Shown: piece after piece, positions 7,073 to 14,058 of the stretch
Numbering within the stretch: the stretch's first letter is position 1
Layout of the letters: the number at the start of each line of letters is the position of its first letter
IMG/VR virus record: IMGVR_UViG_3300023273_000787
Coordinates: 1-46,353 of that record
Length of the DNA: 46,353 nucleotides
Source of the DNA: a virus
Strand: one strand, 5' to 3'
Program-made: the position numbers and the translations under genes
Notes under the pieces: generated by a model
What the model saw: the letters and a program-made list of their open reading frames with translations, nothing else
The model's database searches: none
What the model was told of the DNA's origin: nothing

Positions 7073-7690
7073 ATGTCAGTTTCATCCTTAACAAAATTTA
7101 CTGTACCACTAGATAGTGATCAGTCAGCAAATGCTCAGGGCTTGCTAATGCCCAAGCTCAAGTATCGCTTTAGAGTGATGTTTGAGAACTTTGGCGTATC
7201 AACTCCTCGCACAGAACTTACAAAGCAGGTTATTGATATTACACGCCCAAGTGTAACATTCGAAGAAATGGAAGTTCCAATTTATAATAGCCGTGTTTAC
7301 CTTGCCGGTAAGCATAGTTGGGAACCAATGACTGTTAACTTCCGCGACGACGTTAACGGCAGCGTTTCAAAGTTAGTAGGCGAGCAGATCCAGAAGCAGT
7401 TCGACTTTATGGAACAAGCTGGTGCCAGCGCAGGTATTGATTATAAGTTTATTACTCGCGTTGAGACACTAGATGGTGGCAATGGCGCAAGCTCACCAAA
7501 CGTACTTGAAACATGGGAACTTTATGGTTGCTTCATTGCCAATGCTAACTACAATGATATGAACTACGCTTCAGCAGAACCAGCAACAATTGGACTTTCA
7601 ATTAGATTTGATAATGCTGTACAGACACCACTAGGTTCAGGCGTAGGTGCAACAGTAGCAAGGACACTGGGTTCAGTAGTAACCGGCTAA
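7073..7690 (+). CDS. 19: Tail tube protein gp19 (205 aa)
   Basis: The product matches T4-like tube subunits in length and pattern: LMPKLKYRFRVMFENFG near residues 24-40, then DITRPSVTFEEMEVPIYNS and VYLAGKHSWEPMTVNFRDD. It forms the inner tube through which DNA passes. It follows gp18 directly, as in T4, and has its own late promoter and AGGAG ribosome site. The C-terminus ends after a glycine/valine-rich tail. Strong assignment. Confidence 0.9.
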   Translation: MSVSSLTKFTVPLDSDQSANAQGLLMPKLKYRFRVMFENFGVSTPRTELTKQVIDITRPSVTFEEMEVPIYNSRVYLAGKHSWEPMTVNFRDDVNGSVSKLVGEQIQKQFDFMEQAGASAGIDYKFITRVETLDGGNGASSPNVLETWELYGCFIANANYNDMNYASAEPATIGLSIRFDNAVQTPLGSGVGATVARTLGSVVTG

Positions 7691-7702
7691 TAGGAGAAAT
7701 CC

Positions 7703-9154
7703 GTGAGCCTCGTTAATAGTGTTTTAAAAGCCATGGAAAGAGGCGACAATGTGCGGGACTATACCCATGCGTCCCGCACTTTTGTTGACAATAACTATGA
7801 GTTACAGCCTAGACAAAGTAACCTATTCCATGTAGTTTTTAACTTTACGCCAGATATAGCTAGAAGTATTACAAACATTCAAAAACTAGAAGTACCACTT
7901 TTAGTTAAGAGTGCTCAGTTGCCTACATATAGCATTGATATTGAAACTCACAACCAATATAACAGAAGTGTACAAAGCCAGCATAGAATAACATATAATC
8001 CTGTTAATATAACCTTTCATGATGATCAAAAAGATCTAATCAGAGGTTTATGGTACAAGTATATGAGCTTTTATTATCCTGATTCAACATACGAGTTAGG
8101 AAAAGGTAACTACTCTACAGATGACAGATATGAAAAATATCAAGCTAAAGGTCATGGTTATCAGATAGGTAAACCTAGATTTTTTAGTGATATAAGAATC
8201 TATAGTATGTTCCAGAAAAGGTTTGCCGAATATACTCTTGTAAACCCTATCATTACCAGTTTTAATCACGGTGAACACGCATACGCAGAAGGCGCATTTC
8301 TCGAACATACTATGGTTCTTAGCTATGAAACAGTAAAGTATGCTACAGGATTTGTAAACAACATTAATCCACGTGGGTTTGGAGATGTGCATTATGACAA
8401 CACGCCAAGTCCTATTGGTATATTTGGTAGAGGTCCGAGTAATAGTGTTTTCTTTGGCGGCGGGTTAATTGATGCAGCCAATGTAGTTGGCAAGGATTTA
8501 GCTAGTGGTAATATTTTAGGTGCTATAACAAAAGGTGCAATCATTTTTAACAACACCAAAGGTGCAAATCTTAAAGATGTTGTATTTAAAGACCTACAAC
8601 GAGCAGCCGGTGAAGTCATCCGCGGAAAAAATCCTTTAACTGGCATAGTCACACCACTCATTCCTAGTAATTTTACAGGTGGTATATCGAATATATTTGG
8701 TACAGGTTCGAGACAGGCACCAGCCGGCGACCCAAACAAGGTCTTTAGTAATGGTTCAAGTGTTTTTAATGCACAGTTTTTTGGAGAGGACTTTGATGAA
8801 TCAGATATTCCTGTAGGGAATAGTTCTGTGACGCCGGTTAAGAAGCAAACTGTGGCAAATATACAAAAATTAAGTGATGTCCAAATTATTCGTAGTCCCT
8901 CACTGCCTGTTAATACCAACCAAGATATAGTAAATGGTTTGAACAACAGGATTACTAGATTATCAAGTCAAATTAATAACAGTACAGGAAATACTCAGGC
9001 ACTTGAGCGAGAAAGATCAAATTTAATTACACGAGTCCAACTTGAGACAAATTCAAGAACTGTAAATACTACCTCAGGTGGGGGAAGTACTACAACTAGA
9101 AGAGTAACAAATCCTGACGGAACAATATCAGTTGTTACAACTACAGATACATAA
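7703..9154 (+). CDS. Second tail-tube-fold structural protein (483 aa)
   Basis: GTG start at 7703 with AGGAG 7 bases upstream, 13 bases after gp19. Residues 20-230 have the tube-protein character (RQSNLFHVVFNF, KLEVPLLVKSAQLPTYSIDI, YNPVNITFHDDQKDLIRGLW), resembling gp19 and tail-tube initiators such as gp54. The second half is low-complexity, Gly/Asn/Thr-rich and ends in a long threonine tract (TSGGGSTTTRRV onward). It is likely a virion protein at the tube end or baseplate, co-expressed with gp19 from the late promoter at 7032. The exact T4 counterpart is uncertain. Confidence 0.65.
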   Translation: MSLVNSVLKAMERGDNVRDYTHASRTFVDNNYELQPRQSNLFHVVFNFTPDIARSITNIQKLEVPLLVKSAQLPTYSIDIETHNQYNRSVQSQHRITYNPVNITFHDDQKDLIRGLWYKYMSFYYPDSTYELGKGNYSTDDRYEKYQAKGHGYQIGKPRFFSDIRIYSMFQKRFAEYTLVNPIITSFNHGEHAYAEGAFLEHTMVLSYETVKYATGFVNNINPRGFGDVHYDNTPSPIGIFGRGPSNSVFFGGGLIDAANVVGKDLASGNILGAITKGAIIFNNTKGANLKDVVFKDLQRAAGEVIRGKNPLTGIVTPLIPSNFTGGISNIFGTGSRQAPAGDPNKVFSNGSSVFNAQFFGEDFDESDIPVGNSSVTPVKKQTVANIQKLSDVQIIRSPSLPVNTNQDIVNGLNNRITRLSSQINNSTGNTQALERERSNLITRVQLETNSRTVNTTSGGGSTTTRRVTNPDGTISVVTTTDT

Positions 9155-9171
9155 AACTAGTAGGTAATAAG

Positions 9172-9543
9172 ATGGATAATCAAACAACAAATTTGCCAGC
9201 AGGAACTTTTGAAGATGACGTTGATGTAAAAATTAATGACTACTTTACAAACTATTACAAAATTAGTCCAAAAGTGACTGATAATGAATACGATTACGTT
9301 AAAAGTTATTTTATGGAAAGAACAGGCAATACTCAGGCAACTGCCGCTTTAACAGCAGCAGTAATTATTACAGCAAATGATTTAAACATGCCTGTTATAG
9401 AAATTGTACAAAACTTTACTAATAGTAGTTTTAAACAAAGTATACCCATGTTTTTAAACATGAGCAGAAGAGGATCTAGTTTGCTAGGTTACTTACAACA
9501 GTTACAGCCAAGCGAAAACATCAGTAGGCAAACGGTACTGTAA
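9172..9543 (+). CDS. Conserved unknown protein in tail/head block (123 aa)
   Basis: Follows the tube-like gene by 17 bases (AGGTAA upstream of ATG) and overlaps gp4 by one base (TAATG), so it is part of the late operon. The product is mostly helical, with an alanine-rich middle (TAALTAAVIITANDLNMP) and a C-terminal SRRGSSLLGYLQQLQ segment. I know of no assigned function; position suggests a structural or assembly protein. Confidence 0.55.
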   Translation: MDNQTTNLPAGTFEDDVDVKINDYFTNYYKISPKVTDNEYDYVKSYFMERTGNTQATAALTAAVIITANDLNMPVIEIVQNFTNSSFKQSIPMFLNMSRRGSSLLGYLQQLQPSENISRQTVL

Positions 9544-9977
9544 TGAATAAATGGGCCAACGGATTATACGAAGTACTAAATCCTGACAAGTATGCTGGCA
9601 ATAAAAAACCCAGATACAGAAGTAGTTGGGAACACAGTTTTATGCGATTCTGTGATAATCATCCTAGTGTAATCAGTTGGGCAAGTGAAGCAATACAGAT
9701 ACCCTATAGAAATCCGCTTACTGGCAGACAGAGTATATATGTACCTGATTTTTTTATCATGTATATGGATAAAAAAGGCAAAAAGCATGCTGAACTTATT
9801 GAAGTAAAGCCCAGTAGTCAAACACGATTAACAGAACGCACAAGTCAACGTGACAAACTTGCTATTGCAATTAACCATGCAAAATGGGAGGCCGCGGCTA
9901 AATGGTGCAGACTCAAAGGTGTACAATTTAGGATAGTAACTGAGGGAGATCTTTTCCATCAAGGTAAGAGGCGATAA
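9543..9977 (+). CDS. 4: Head completion protein gp4 (144 aa)
   Basis: Length and motifs fit T4 gp4 (about 150 aa), needed to finish DNA-filled heads. It has a PD-(D/E)xK nuclease-like pattern: W-E-H at about residue 30 (SSWEHSFMRFCD), VPDFFIMY near residue 76 and ELIEVKP near residues 92-98, followed by the basic SQRDKLAIAINHAKWEAA helix. Overlaps its upstream neighbour as TAATG and is 8 bases before gp16. The nuclease-like core is visible; whether it cuts DNA here is not shown. Confidence 0.78.
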   Translation: MNKWANGLYEVLNPDKYAGNKKPRYRSSWEHSFMRFCDNHPSVISWASEAIQIPYRNPLTGRQSIYVPDFFIMYMDKKGKKHAELIEVKPSSQTRLTERTSQRDKLAIAINHAKWEAAAKWCRLKGVQFRIVTEGDLFHQGKRR

Positions 9978-9980
9978 GTA
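9973..9980 (+). promoter_or_regulatory. Late-promoter-like box GATAAGTA before gp16
   Basis: GATAAGTA differs from TATAAATA at two positions and overlaps the gp4 stop codon; ATG 9986 is 5 bases downstream with no Shine-Dalgarno nearby. The spacing matches the leaderless late genes, but the weaker match lowers confidence. Confidence 0.35.
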
Positions 9981-9985
9981 TCACT

Positions 9986-10468
9986 ATGACAAAAAAACTA
10001 GAATCTTTATTTGATCTTTCTCCAGCTGATGAAACTCCTCAAGCAGAGCTTGCGCTACTTGAACAAGATCAAGTAGTACAGCTAGAGAAAAACCTAGAGA
10101 CAGTAGATAAGATTGATGCAGCACTGCCGCTTGTTACTGACTTGGAAGCTAACGATACTGAGATGGATGAAGTAGCTGATTCCGCTAAAAAAGCATTTGA
10201 GGATCTAATGGATCTAGCCATGAATGTAGACAGCAGGTTTAGTGGTAAGATATTTGAAACTGCTGGTCAAATGCTAGGACATGTAATTACAGCCAAAAAT
10301 TCTAAAATTGATAAAAAGTTGCGCATGATAGATCTACAGTTAAAGAAACGTAGATTGGACATTATGGAAAAGAAACAAGATCAAGGCTTGGGTGAAACTG
10401 AAGATGCTGAAGGCTTTGTAGTAGACCGCAATACCCTTTTAGCAGAAATTCTAGGCAAAAAAGCATAA
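9986..10468 (+). CDS. 16: Terminase small subunit gp16 (160 aa)
   Basis: T4 gp16 is 164 aa. The central helical hairpin (AKKAFEDLMDLAMNVDSRFS, then KIFETAGQMLGHVITAKNSK, then KKLRMIDLQLKKRRLDIMEK, about residues 67-131) is the gp16 oligomerisation core as I know it from marine T4-like phages. It recognises DNA and regulates the gp17 packaging motor. It lies next to gp4 but is separated from gp17 by about 3.6 kb, an unusual split. Assignment rests on pattern and length. Confidence 0.68.
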   Translation: MTKKLESLFDLSPADETPQAELALLEQDQVVQLEKNLETVDKIDAALPLVTDLEANDTEMDEVADSAKKAFEDLMDLAMNVDSRFSGKIFETAGQMLGHVITAKNSKIDKKLRMIDLQLKKRRLDIMEKKQDQGLGETEDAEGFVVDRNTLLAEILGKKA

Positions 10469-10471
10469 ATA
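10464..10471 (+). promoter_or_regulatory. Late promoter box CATAAATA
   Basis: CATAAATA overlaps the gp16 stop and lies 21 bases before ATG 10493, consistent with late expression of the next gene. Confidence 0.45.
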
Positions 10472-10492
10472 GAACATAGGATGAATACAACT

Positions 10493-10993
10493 ATGAAAAG
10501 TTTTAAACAGTTTTTAATTGAAAGCGAACAAGAATACGATTTCCGTATTAAGATAGCATGTGAGTGTGATAGTGATATGCTTGATAAGATGGAAACAGCA
10601 CTTGAGAAGTGGGAACTAAAAAGCCTAAGCAAGCCCAAGCGCACACCTATTCAAGAGCATCCCATGGATTTCCAGACACTTAGCAACACAGAAGTTAACA
10701 TTATGGATGCTAAGTTAAGTTATCCAGTAAGTGCCAACGAGATTTATACCTATTTAAGTGAGGTAGTTGGTATTCCAGCAAGTCATTTAGTTGTTATTAA
10801 TAAAAATCATCCAGAAGAGATTGCCCGTGAAGAGGCCATTAAAGAGCAAGGCGACGAGTATGTTACCAAGCTCGAAGATGCCGAATACAAAGATGCAGAC
10901 AGCGTAAAAGTTGAGGATCATTTTGGCGACAAATACAACGAGAATATGTTGAAAGATTTAGAAACTCGTAAGTATGAGTTTGCAAAGGAATAA
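10493..10993 (+). CDS. Unknown late protein with capsid-targeting-like N-terminus (166 aa)
   Basis: ATG 10493 is preferred over ATG 10481 because the AGG (10478-10480) directly abuts 10481. The product starts MKSFKQFLIESEQ, which resembles the capsid-targeting sequence of T4 internal head proteins (MKTYQEFI-type). The body is an acidic alpha/beta protein ending in a charged helix. It could be packaged in the prohead or be an assembly factor. Neighbours are gp16 and another acidic protein; all are in the late block. Function is inferred only from the N-terminus and position. Confidence 0.55.
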   Translation: MKSFKQFLIESEQEYDFRIKIACECDSDMLDKMETALEKWELKSLSKPKRTPIQEHPMDFQTLSNTEVNIMDAKLSYPVSANEIYTYLSEVVGIPASHLVVINKNHPEEIAREEAIKEQGDEYVTKLEDAEYKDADSVKVEDHFGDKYNENMLKDLETRKYEFAKE

Positions 10994-10997
10994 AACT

Positions 10998-12512
10998 ATG
11001 TACATGACTGACGTAATGACCAAACTTAAAGAGATCGTTGAAAGCGGTTACGAGAGCGAAGATGTTCAGCGTGGTATCAACGCCGCAGCTATACATAAGT
11101 TTGACGAGGTGCGCGGCAAGATTCACGAAAATGTAAGCGACGATATAAAATTATCAGCGCAAAAACTTGCTCAGGTCGCAGGAAACAAGACTGCGGAGTT
11201 GATGATAAAAATTGTAACAGATGCAAAAGAAAAGTTTCCCCAGTTAAAAGGCAAGGACACTCTTGTTGGCGGCGTGCCGCAGCATCAACACGAATTAGTT
11301 AGTTTCTTAGATAACCTCCGTAAAGAAGTTGATAATGCAATTGCTGAAAAATCAATTGATGGTTTTGAGCGTCGATCATATGAATACATGGGCAATCTTA
11401 AAGAGTTAGGATTAGACCTGGGTGTTTATAAACTCTTTAATCGAATCGAAGCAATGCTCGAAGAAAGCATTGCTGAAGAATTCGTTGAAGCAGCAGCAGA
11501 CGAAGTAATTGACGAAGCAGAAGTTGCTGAAGAAGAAGACGCAGTTGAAGAAGTGCATGAAGATGTAGAAGAAGACACCAGCCTAGCTGACATGCTTAAA
11601 CTAGCAGGTCGCAGCGGTGTAATGGGACTTAGCCAGAACAACATCATTGCGGAAAGCCTAGAGCTTGACGAAGAAGATGATCTAGAAGAAGCATATATTA
11701 ACACATCTAAAGATGCAATTGACACATTGGGCGAACTACGTAAAATTGGTAAGAGCATTGAAAGAGGCCAAGGCGAATACGAAGGTAATCTAGCTAACAA
11801 GTATGCTAACGATGTATATGATGTAATTAGTTGGGTTGAAAATAACCTAGACAAATATGAACCAAACTATAAAAAAGTAGAAGGTCCTGTGATTGAACTA
11901 CTCAAAAAAGCAAAAGGCATGGAGCGTCAAACAGGTTCAGGCAAAGATGCACGTTTTGGTAACGAAATTGTAAACACACTATATCCTCTAATGCAGTGGA
12001 TTGAAATGAACGCACACGGATCCGGTGTCAAAGAAGTTGAAGAAGAAGCCATTGATGAAGCAGAGATGACGTTTGGAACTAAAAGAATTCCTGGCGCTAT
12101 GAAGAAAAAAGGTATGGATAAAGTTAAGACAAAAGGTTTGAATAAAGATAAATCCTCTGCTGCATATATTGGAAAAATGAAAAAAGCAGAAGATGAACTT
12201 GATGAAGCAGAAGTTGAGGAGACTGTAGAAGTTCCTGTTTCTGCACTCAGTGAACTAATGCGTCTAGCAGGTTACGAAGACTACGAAGCAAAAATTGACG
12301 AATACGAAAACGATCCTGAAGAAGAATATATGGACGCAGAAGATCAACTAGTTGGTTTAAGTGGTGGCTTGAATGGTCCCAAGGGAATGTATCCTACAGC
12401 AGCAGGTGGCGATAATGCCATGGCTGTTAGCGCACTTAAAGTGAAAGAGGATACACTGAGCTTCGAGAGTTTTTACAAGAAGTATCAGGAATTCGTTACA
12501 GAAGAGAAGTAA
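10998..12512 (+). CDS. Large acidic, Glu-rich late protein (504 aa)
   Basis: ATG 10998 has AAAGGA upstream; an earlier in-frame ATG at 10974 overlaps the previous gene and is less likely. Residues 1-165 form a helical domain; about residues 165-225 and 340-440 are Glu/Asp/Ala/Val-rich low complexity with recurring (E)VAEEEDAVEE- and DEAEV-type units; a small helical domain lies between. The C-terminus (SFESFYKKYQEFVTEEK) is amphipathic. The style is that of prohead core or virion-associated proteins in marine T4-like phages. No enzyme motif is seen. Codon use is like the neighbours. Confidence 0.6.
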   Translation: MYMTDVMTKLKEIVESGYESEDVQRGINAAAIHKFDEVRGKIHENVSDDIKLSAQKLAQVAGNKTAELMIKIVTDAKEKFPQLKGKDTLVGGVPQHQHELVSFLDNLRKEVDNAIAEKSIDGFERRSYEYMGNLKELGLDLGVYKLFNRIEAMLEESIAEEFVEAAADEVIDEAEVAEEEDAVEEVHEDVEEDTSLADMLKLAGRSGVMGLSQNNIIAESLELDEEDDLEEAYINTSKDAIDTLGELRKIGKSIERGQGEYEGNLANKYANDVYDVISWVENNLDKYEPNYKKVEGPVIELLKKAKGMERQTGSGKDARFGNEIVNTLYPLMQWIEMNAHGSGVKEVEEEAIDEAEMTFGTKRIPGAMKKKGMDKVKTKGLNKDKSSAAYIGKMKKAEDELDEAEVEETVEVPVSALSELMRLAGYEDYEAKIDEYENDPEEEYMDAEDQLVGLSGGLNGPKGMYPTAAGGDNAMAVSALKVKEDTLSFESFYKKYQEFVTEEK

Positions 12513-12515
12513 TTC

Positions 12516-13091
12516 TTGGATATCCAACAAATAAAATCTCGTTTAGAGAGCATTTCAAATAGCTGCCCCCGAACAAGGGCAGCTAAATGCTATTGTGAGA
12601 ATCTTAAAAGTTTACAAGAAGCAGAACAAGATATAATTGCTGTCTGCAATCTTGAACACTCAGACACAGTGACAGGCACCATTCTGTTTATGCAGCGTGG
12701 TAACAGTCCTACCTTAATAAAGGGAACAATCACCGGATTACAACCTGGCAAGCATGGGTTTCACATACACGAGTATGGAGACCTGAGCAAAGGTTGTGAA
12801 TCTGCTGGTGCTCACTACAATCCTGACGGTATAGATCATGGAGATCTGGAGCAGGGCCATGTGGGGGACTTAGGCAATATTAAAGCAAACGATCAAGGAA
12901 TCGCCAACTTTAGTATTGTTTCAAAACGTGTTGATCTAACAGGTGATCGTAGCATCGTAGGGCGTGCAGCAGTAATACACGCTGATGAAGATGACCTAGG
13001 TCAAGGCGGAGATGAAGAAAGCCTCAAAACCGGTAATGCTGGGGATCGATTGGCATGCGGCGTAATAGTCCTTGCCAAAACAGATACCTAA
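12516..13091 (+). CDS. sodC: Cu/Zn superoxide dismutase (191 aa)
   Basis: Converts superoxide to hydrogen peroxide and oxygen. Motifs are canonical: GFHIHEYGD (Cu-ligand histidines, about residues 82-90), GAHYNP (about 99-104), HGDLEQGHVGDLGN with the shared His and Zn-binding Asp, and GRAAVIHADEDDLGQGG plus TGNAGDRLACGVI at the C-terminus. About 45 extra N-terminal residues contain SCPRTRAAKCYC and lack a signal-peptide profile, so the enzyme is probably cytoplasmic or virion-bound rather than secreted. TTG at 12516 is the only plausible start near the upstream stop. It lies in the late morphogenesis block, which suggests late synthesis and possibly packaging in the particle. Confidence 0.88.
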   Translation: MDIQQIKSRLESISNSCPRTRAAKCYCENLKSLQEAEQDIIAVCNLEHSDTVTGTILFMQRGNSPTLIKGTITGLQPGKHGFHIHEYGDLSKGCESAGAHYNPDGIDHGDLEQGHVGDLGNIKANDQGIANFSIVSKRVDLTGDRSIVGRAAVIHADEDDLGQGGDEESLKTGNAGDRLACGVIVLAKTDT

Positions 13092-13103
13092 GGAGATATA
13101 ACT

Positions 13104-13271
13104 ATGAAAATTGTAAATTGGGTAAAAGACCGTATCGCTGAACGTACCTCATGGGACGGCGGCGTAGTAATTGCAGTCAGCGTACTCGCTCTAATTGCTA
13201 GTCCAATCATTAAATGGGTAGCATGGGCTGGTTTAGCCTATGGTATCTGGACTATTATTAAAAAGGACTAA
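13104..13271 (+). CDS. Tiny membrane protein, 55 residues
   Basis: AAGGAG lies 8 bases before ATG 13104. The product starts with an amphipathic basic segment (MKIVNWVKDRIAERTSW) followed by a hydrophobic stretch with two possible membrane helices (VVIAVSVLALIASPII and WVAWAGLAYGIWTII) and ends KKD. It is paired with the next gene, also a small membrane protein. Candidate roles are holin/antiholin or a virion-associated membrane component; the sequence does not decide. Confidence 0.6.
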   Translation: MKIVNWVKDRIAERTSWDGGVVIAVSVLALIASPIIKWVAWAGLAYGIWTIIKKD

Positions 13272-13299
13272 ATGTCCTTAACTTAAGGAGGAGAGTACA

Positions 13300-13530
13300 A
13301 TGGACGCTCTTAAAAAAGTAAAAGGTTGGGCAGGTTCACTAACAGAAGTTGGTGTTAGCCTAATCGCACTAGGTATTGTGCTAGAAGTGTTATTCAAAGG
13401 CGCAGTACCTTTTTGGTCAGACATCAGTGTCATTGAGAATGTTACAGGCATTATCAAAGGACTATCAGCAGAAGGCCTAGTAGGTCTAGTTGCTGTTTGG
13501 GTGTTATACCACATCTACAAAAGTAAGTAA
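13300..13530 (+). CDS. Small membrane protein, 76 residues
   Basis: A strong AAGGAGGAGAG precedes ATG 13300. Two hydrophobic segments (VGVSLIALGIVLEVLF, about residues 17-32, and AEGLVGLVAVWVLYHIY, about 56-72) flank a short loop; the C-terminus is KSK. The layout (basic N-terminus, two helices, basic C-terminus) fits a small holin-like or virion membrane protein. It is the last gene before an intrinsic terminator, so the pair closes a late transcription unit. Confidence 0.65.
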   Translation: MDALKKVKGWAGSLTEVGVSLIALGIVLEVLFKGAVPFWSDISVIENVTGIIKGLSAEGLVGLVAVWVLYHIYKSK

Positions 13531-13556
13531 TAGTTTAGATATCTAGACTCTATTAG

Positions 13557-13587
13557 AGAGGGCGGCATATTTGTCGCCCTCTTTTTT
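13557..13587 (+). terminator. Intrinsic terminator after the small membrane proteins
   Basis: Stem AGAGGGCG / CGCCCTCT (8 bp, 10-base loop) followed by six T. Confidence 0.88.
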
Positions 13588-13617
13588 GTGATAAGTACAT
13601 ATATATAGGAGGCTATT

Positions 13618-14058
13618 ATGCGTGATGAATATTTTGTCCCTATGAACGAGATAGTTCTTAACACACAGACAAAGACAGGATACGAGTTGCCAGAAGATGT
13701 TACAGTTTATGTAAGTGCTCTATTAAGTAGTTTCATCGATAAGCCTGACTTCCTGCCTGAACGATCTTTTAGTGAAGCATATTATAAGTTACAACATAAG
13801 AGTAGTACGGAAGCCAAAGAATTAGGAGATACATGTTTGTTCCTTAGCGGAGTTTTTCCTGGCTATGGTAAGAGATATGGATTAAATAAAGGATATTATA
13901 AAGAAATAGGATCTAGTAGTTATTATATCGCTAGTTATAAAAAAAACAATTTAGTGTTTTCTATGCTTTCCAAAAATTTTGATTTTGTAGCAGATTTTAT
14001 AACATTGTGTACTAATAAACCCAAGTATCCAATCCTGAAAGTTAGATATGAATCGTAG
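13618..14058 (+). CDS. Conserved unknown protein upstream of gp17 (146 aa)
   Basis: AGGAGG lies 7 bases before ATG 13618. A GATAAGTA box at 13590 could be a late promoter variant. The product (RDEYFVPMNEIVLNTQTKTG at the start; GDTCLFLSGVFPGYGKRYGL near residues 76-95) has aromatic/glycine-rich central motifs but no known domain. It overlaps gp17 by 11 bases, indicating translational coupling with the terminase. Function unknown; a packaging-related role is only suggested by position. Confidence 0.6.
   Translation: MRDEYFVPMNEIVLNTQTKTGYELPEDVTVYVSALLSSFIDKPDFLPERSFSEAYYKLQHKSSTEAKELGDTCLFLSGVFPGYGKRYGLNKGYYKEIGSSSYYIASYKKNNLVFSMLSKNFDFVADFITLCTNKPKYPILKVRYES

Noticed and set aside
8392-8946. 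Antisense frame of 184 codons within the tube-like gene
   Set aside because: No start signals, composition is a mirror of the sense gene, and the sense gene is clearly coding.
11426-11854. Serine-rich antisense frame of 142 codons
   Set aside because: A shadow of the Glu/Asp-rich repeats (GAA codons give TTC/CTT-type Ser/Leu on the other strand); no ribosome site or promoter.
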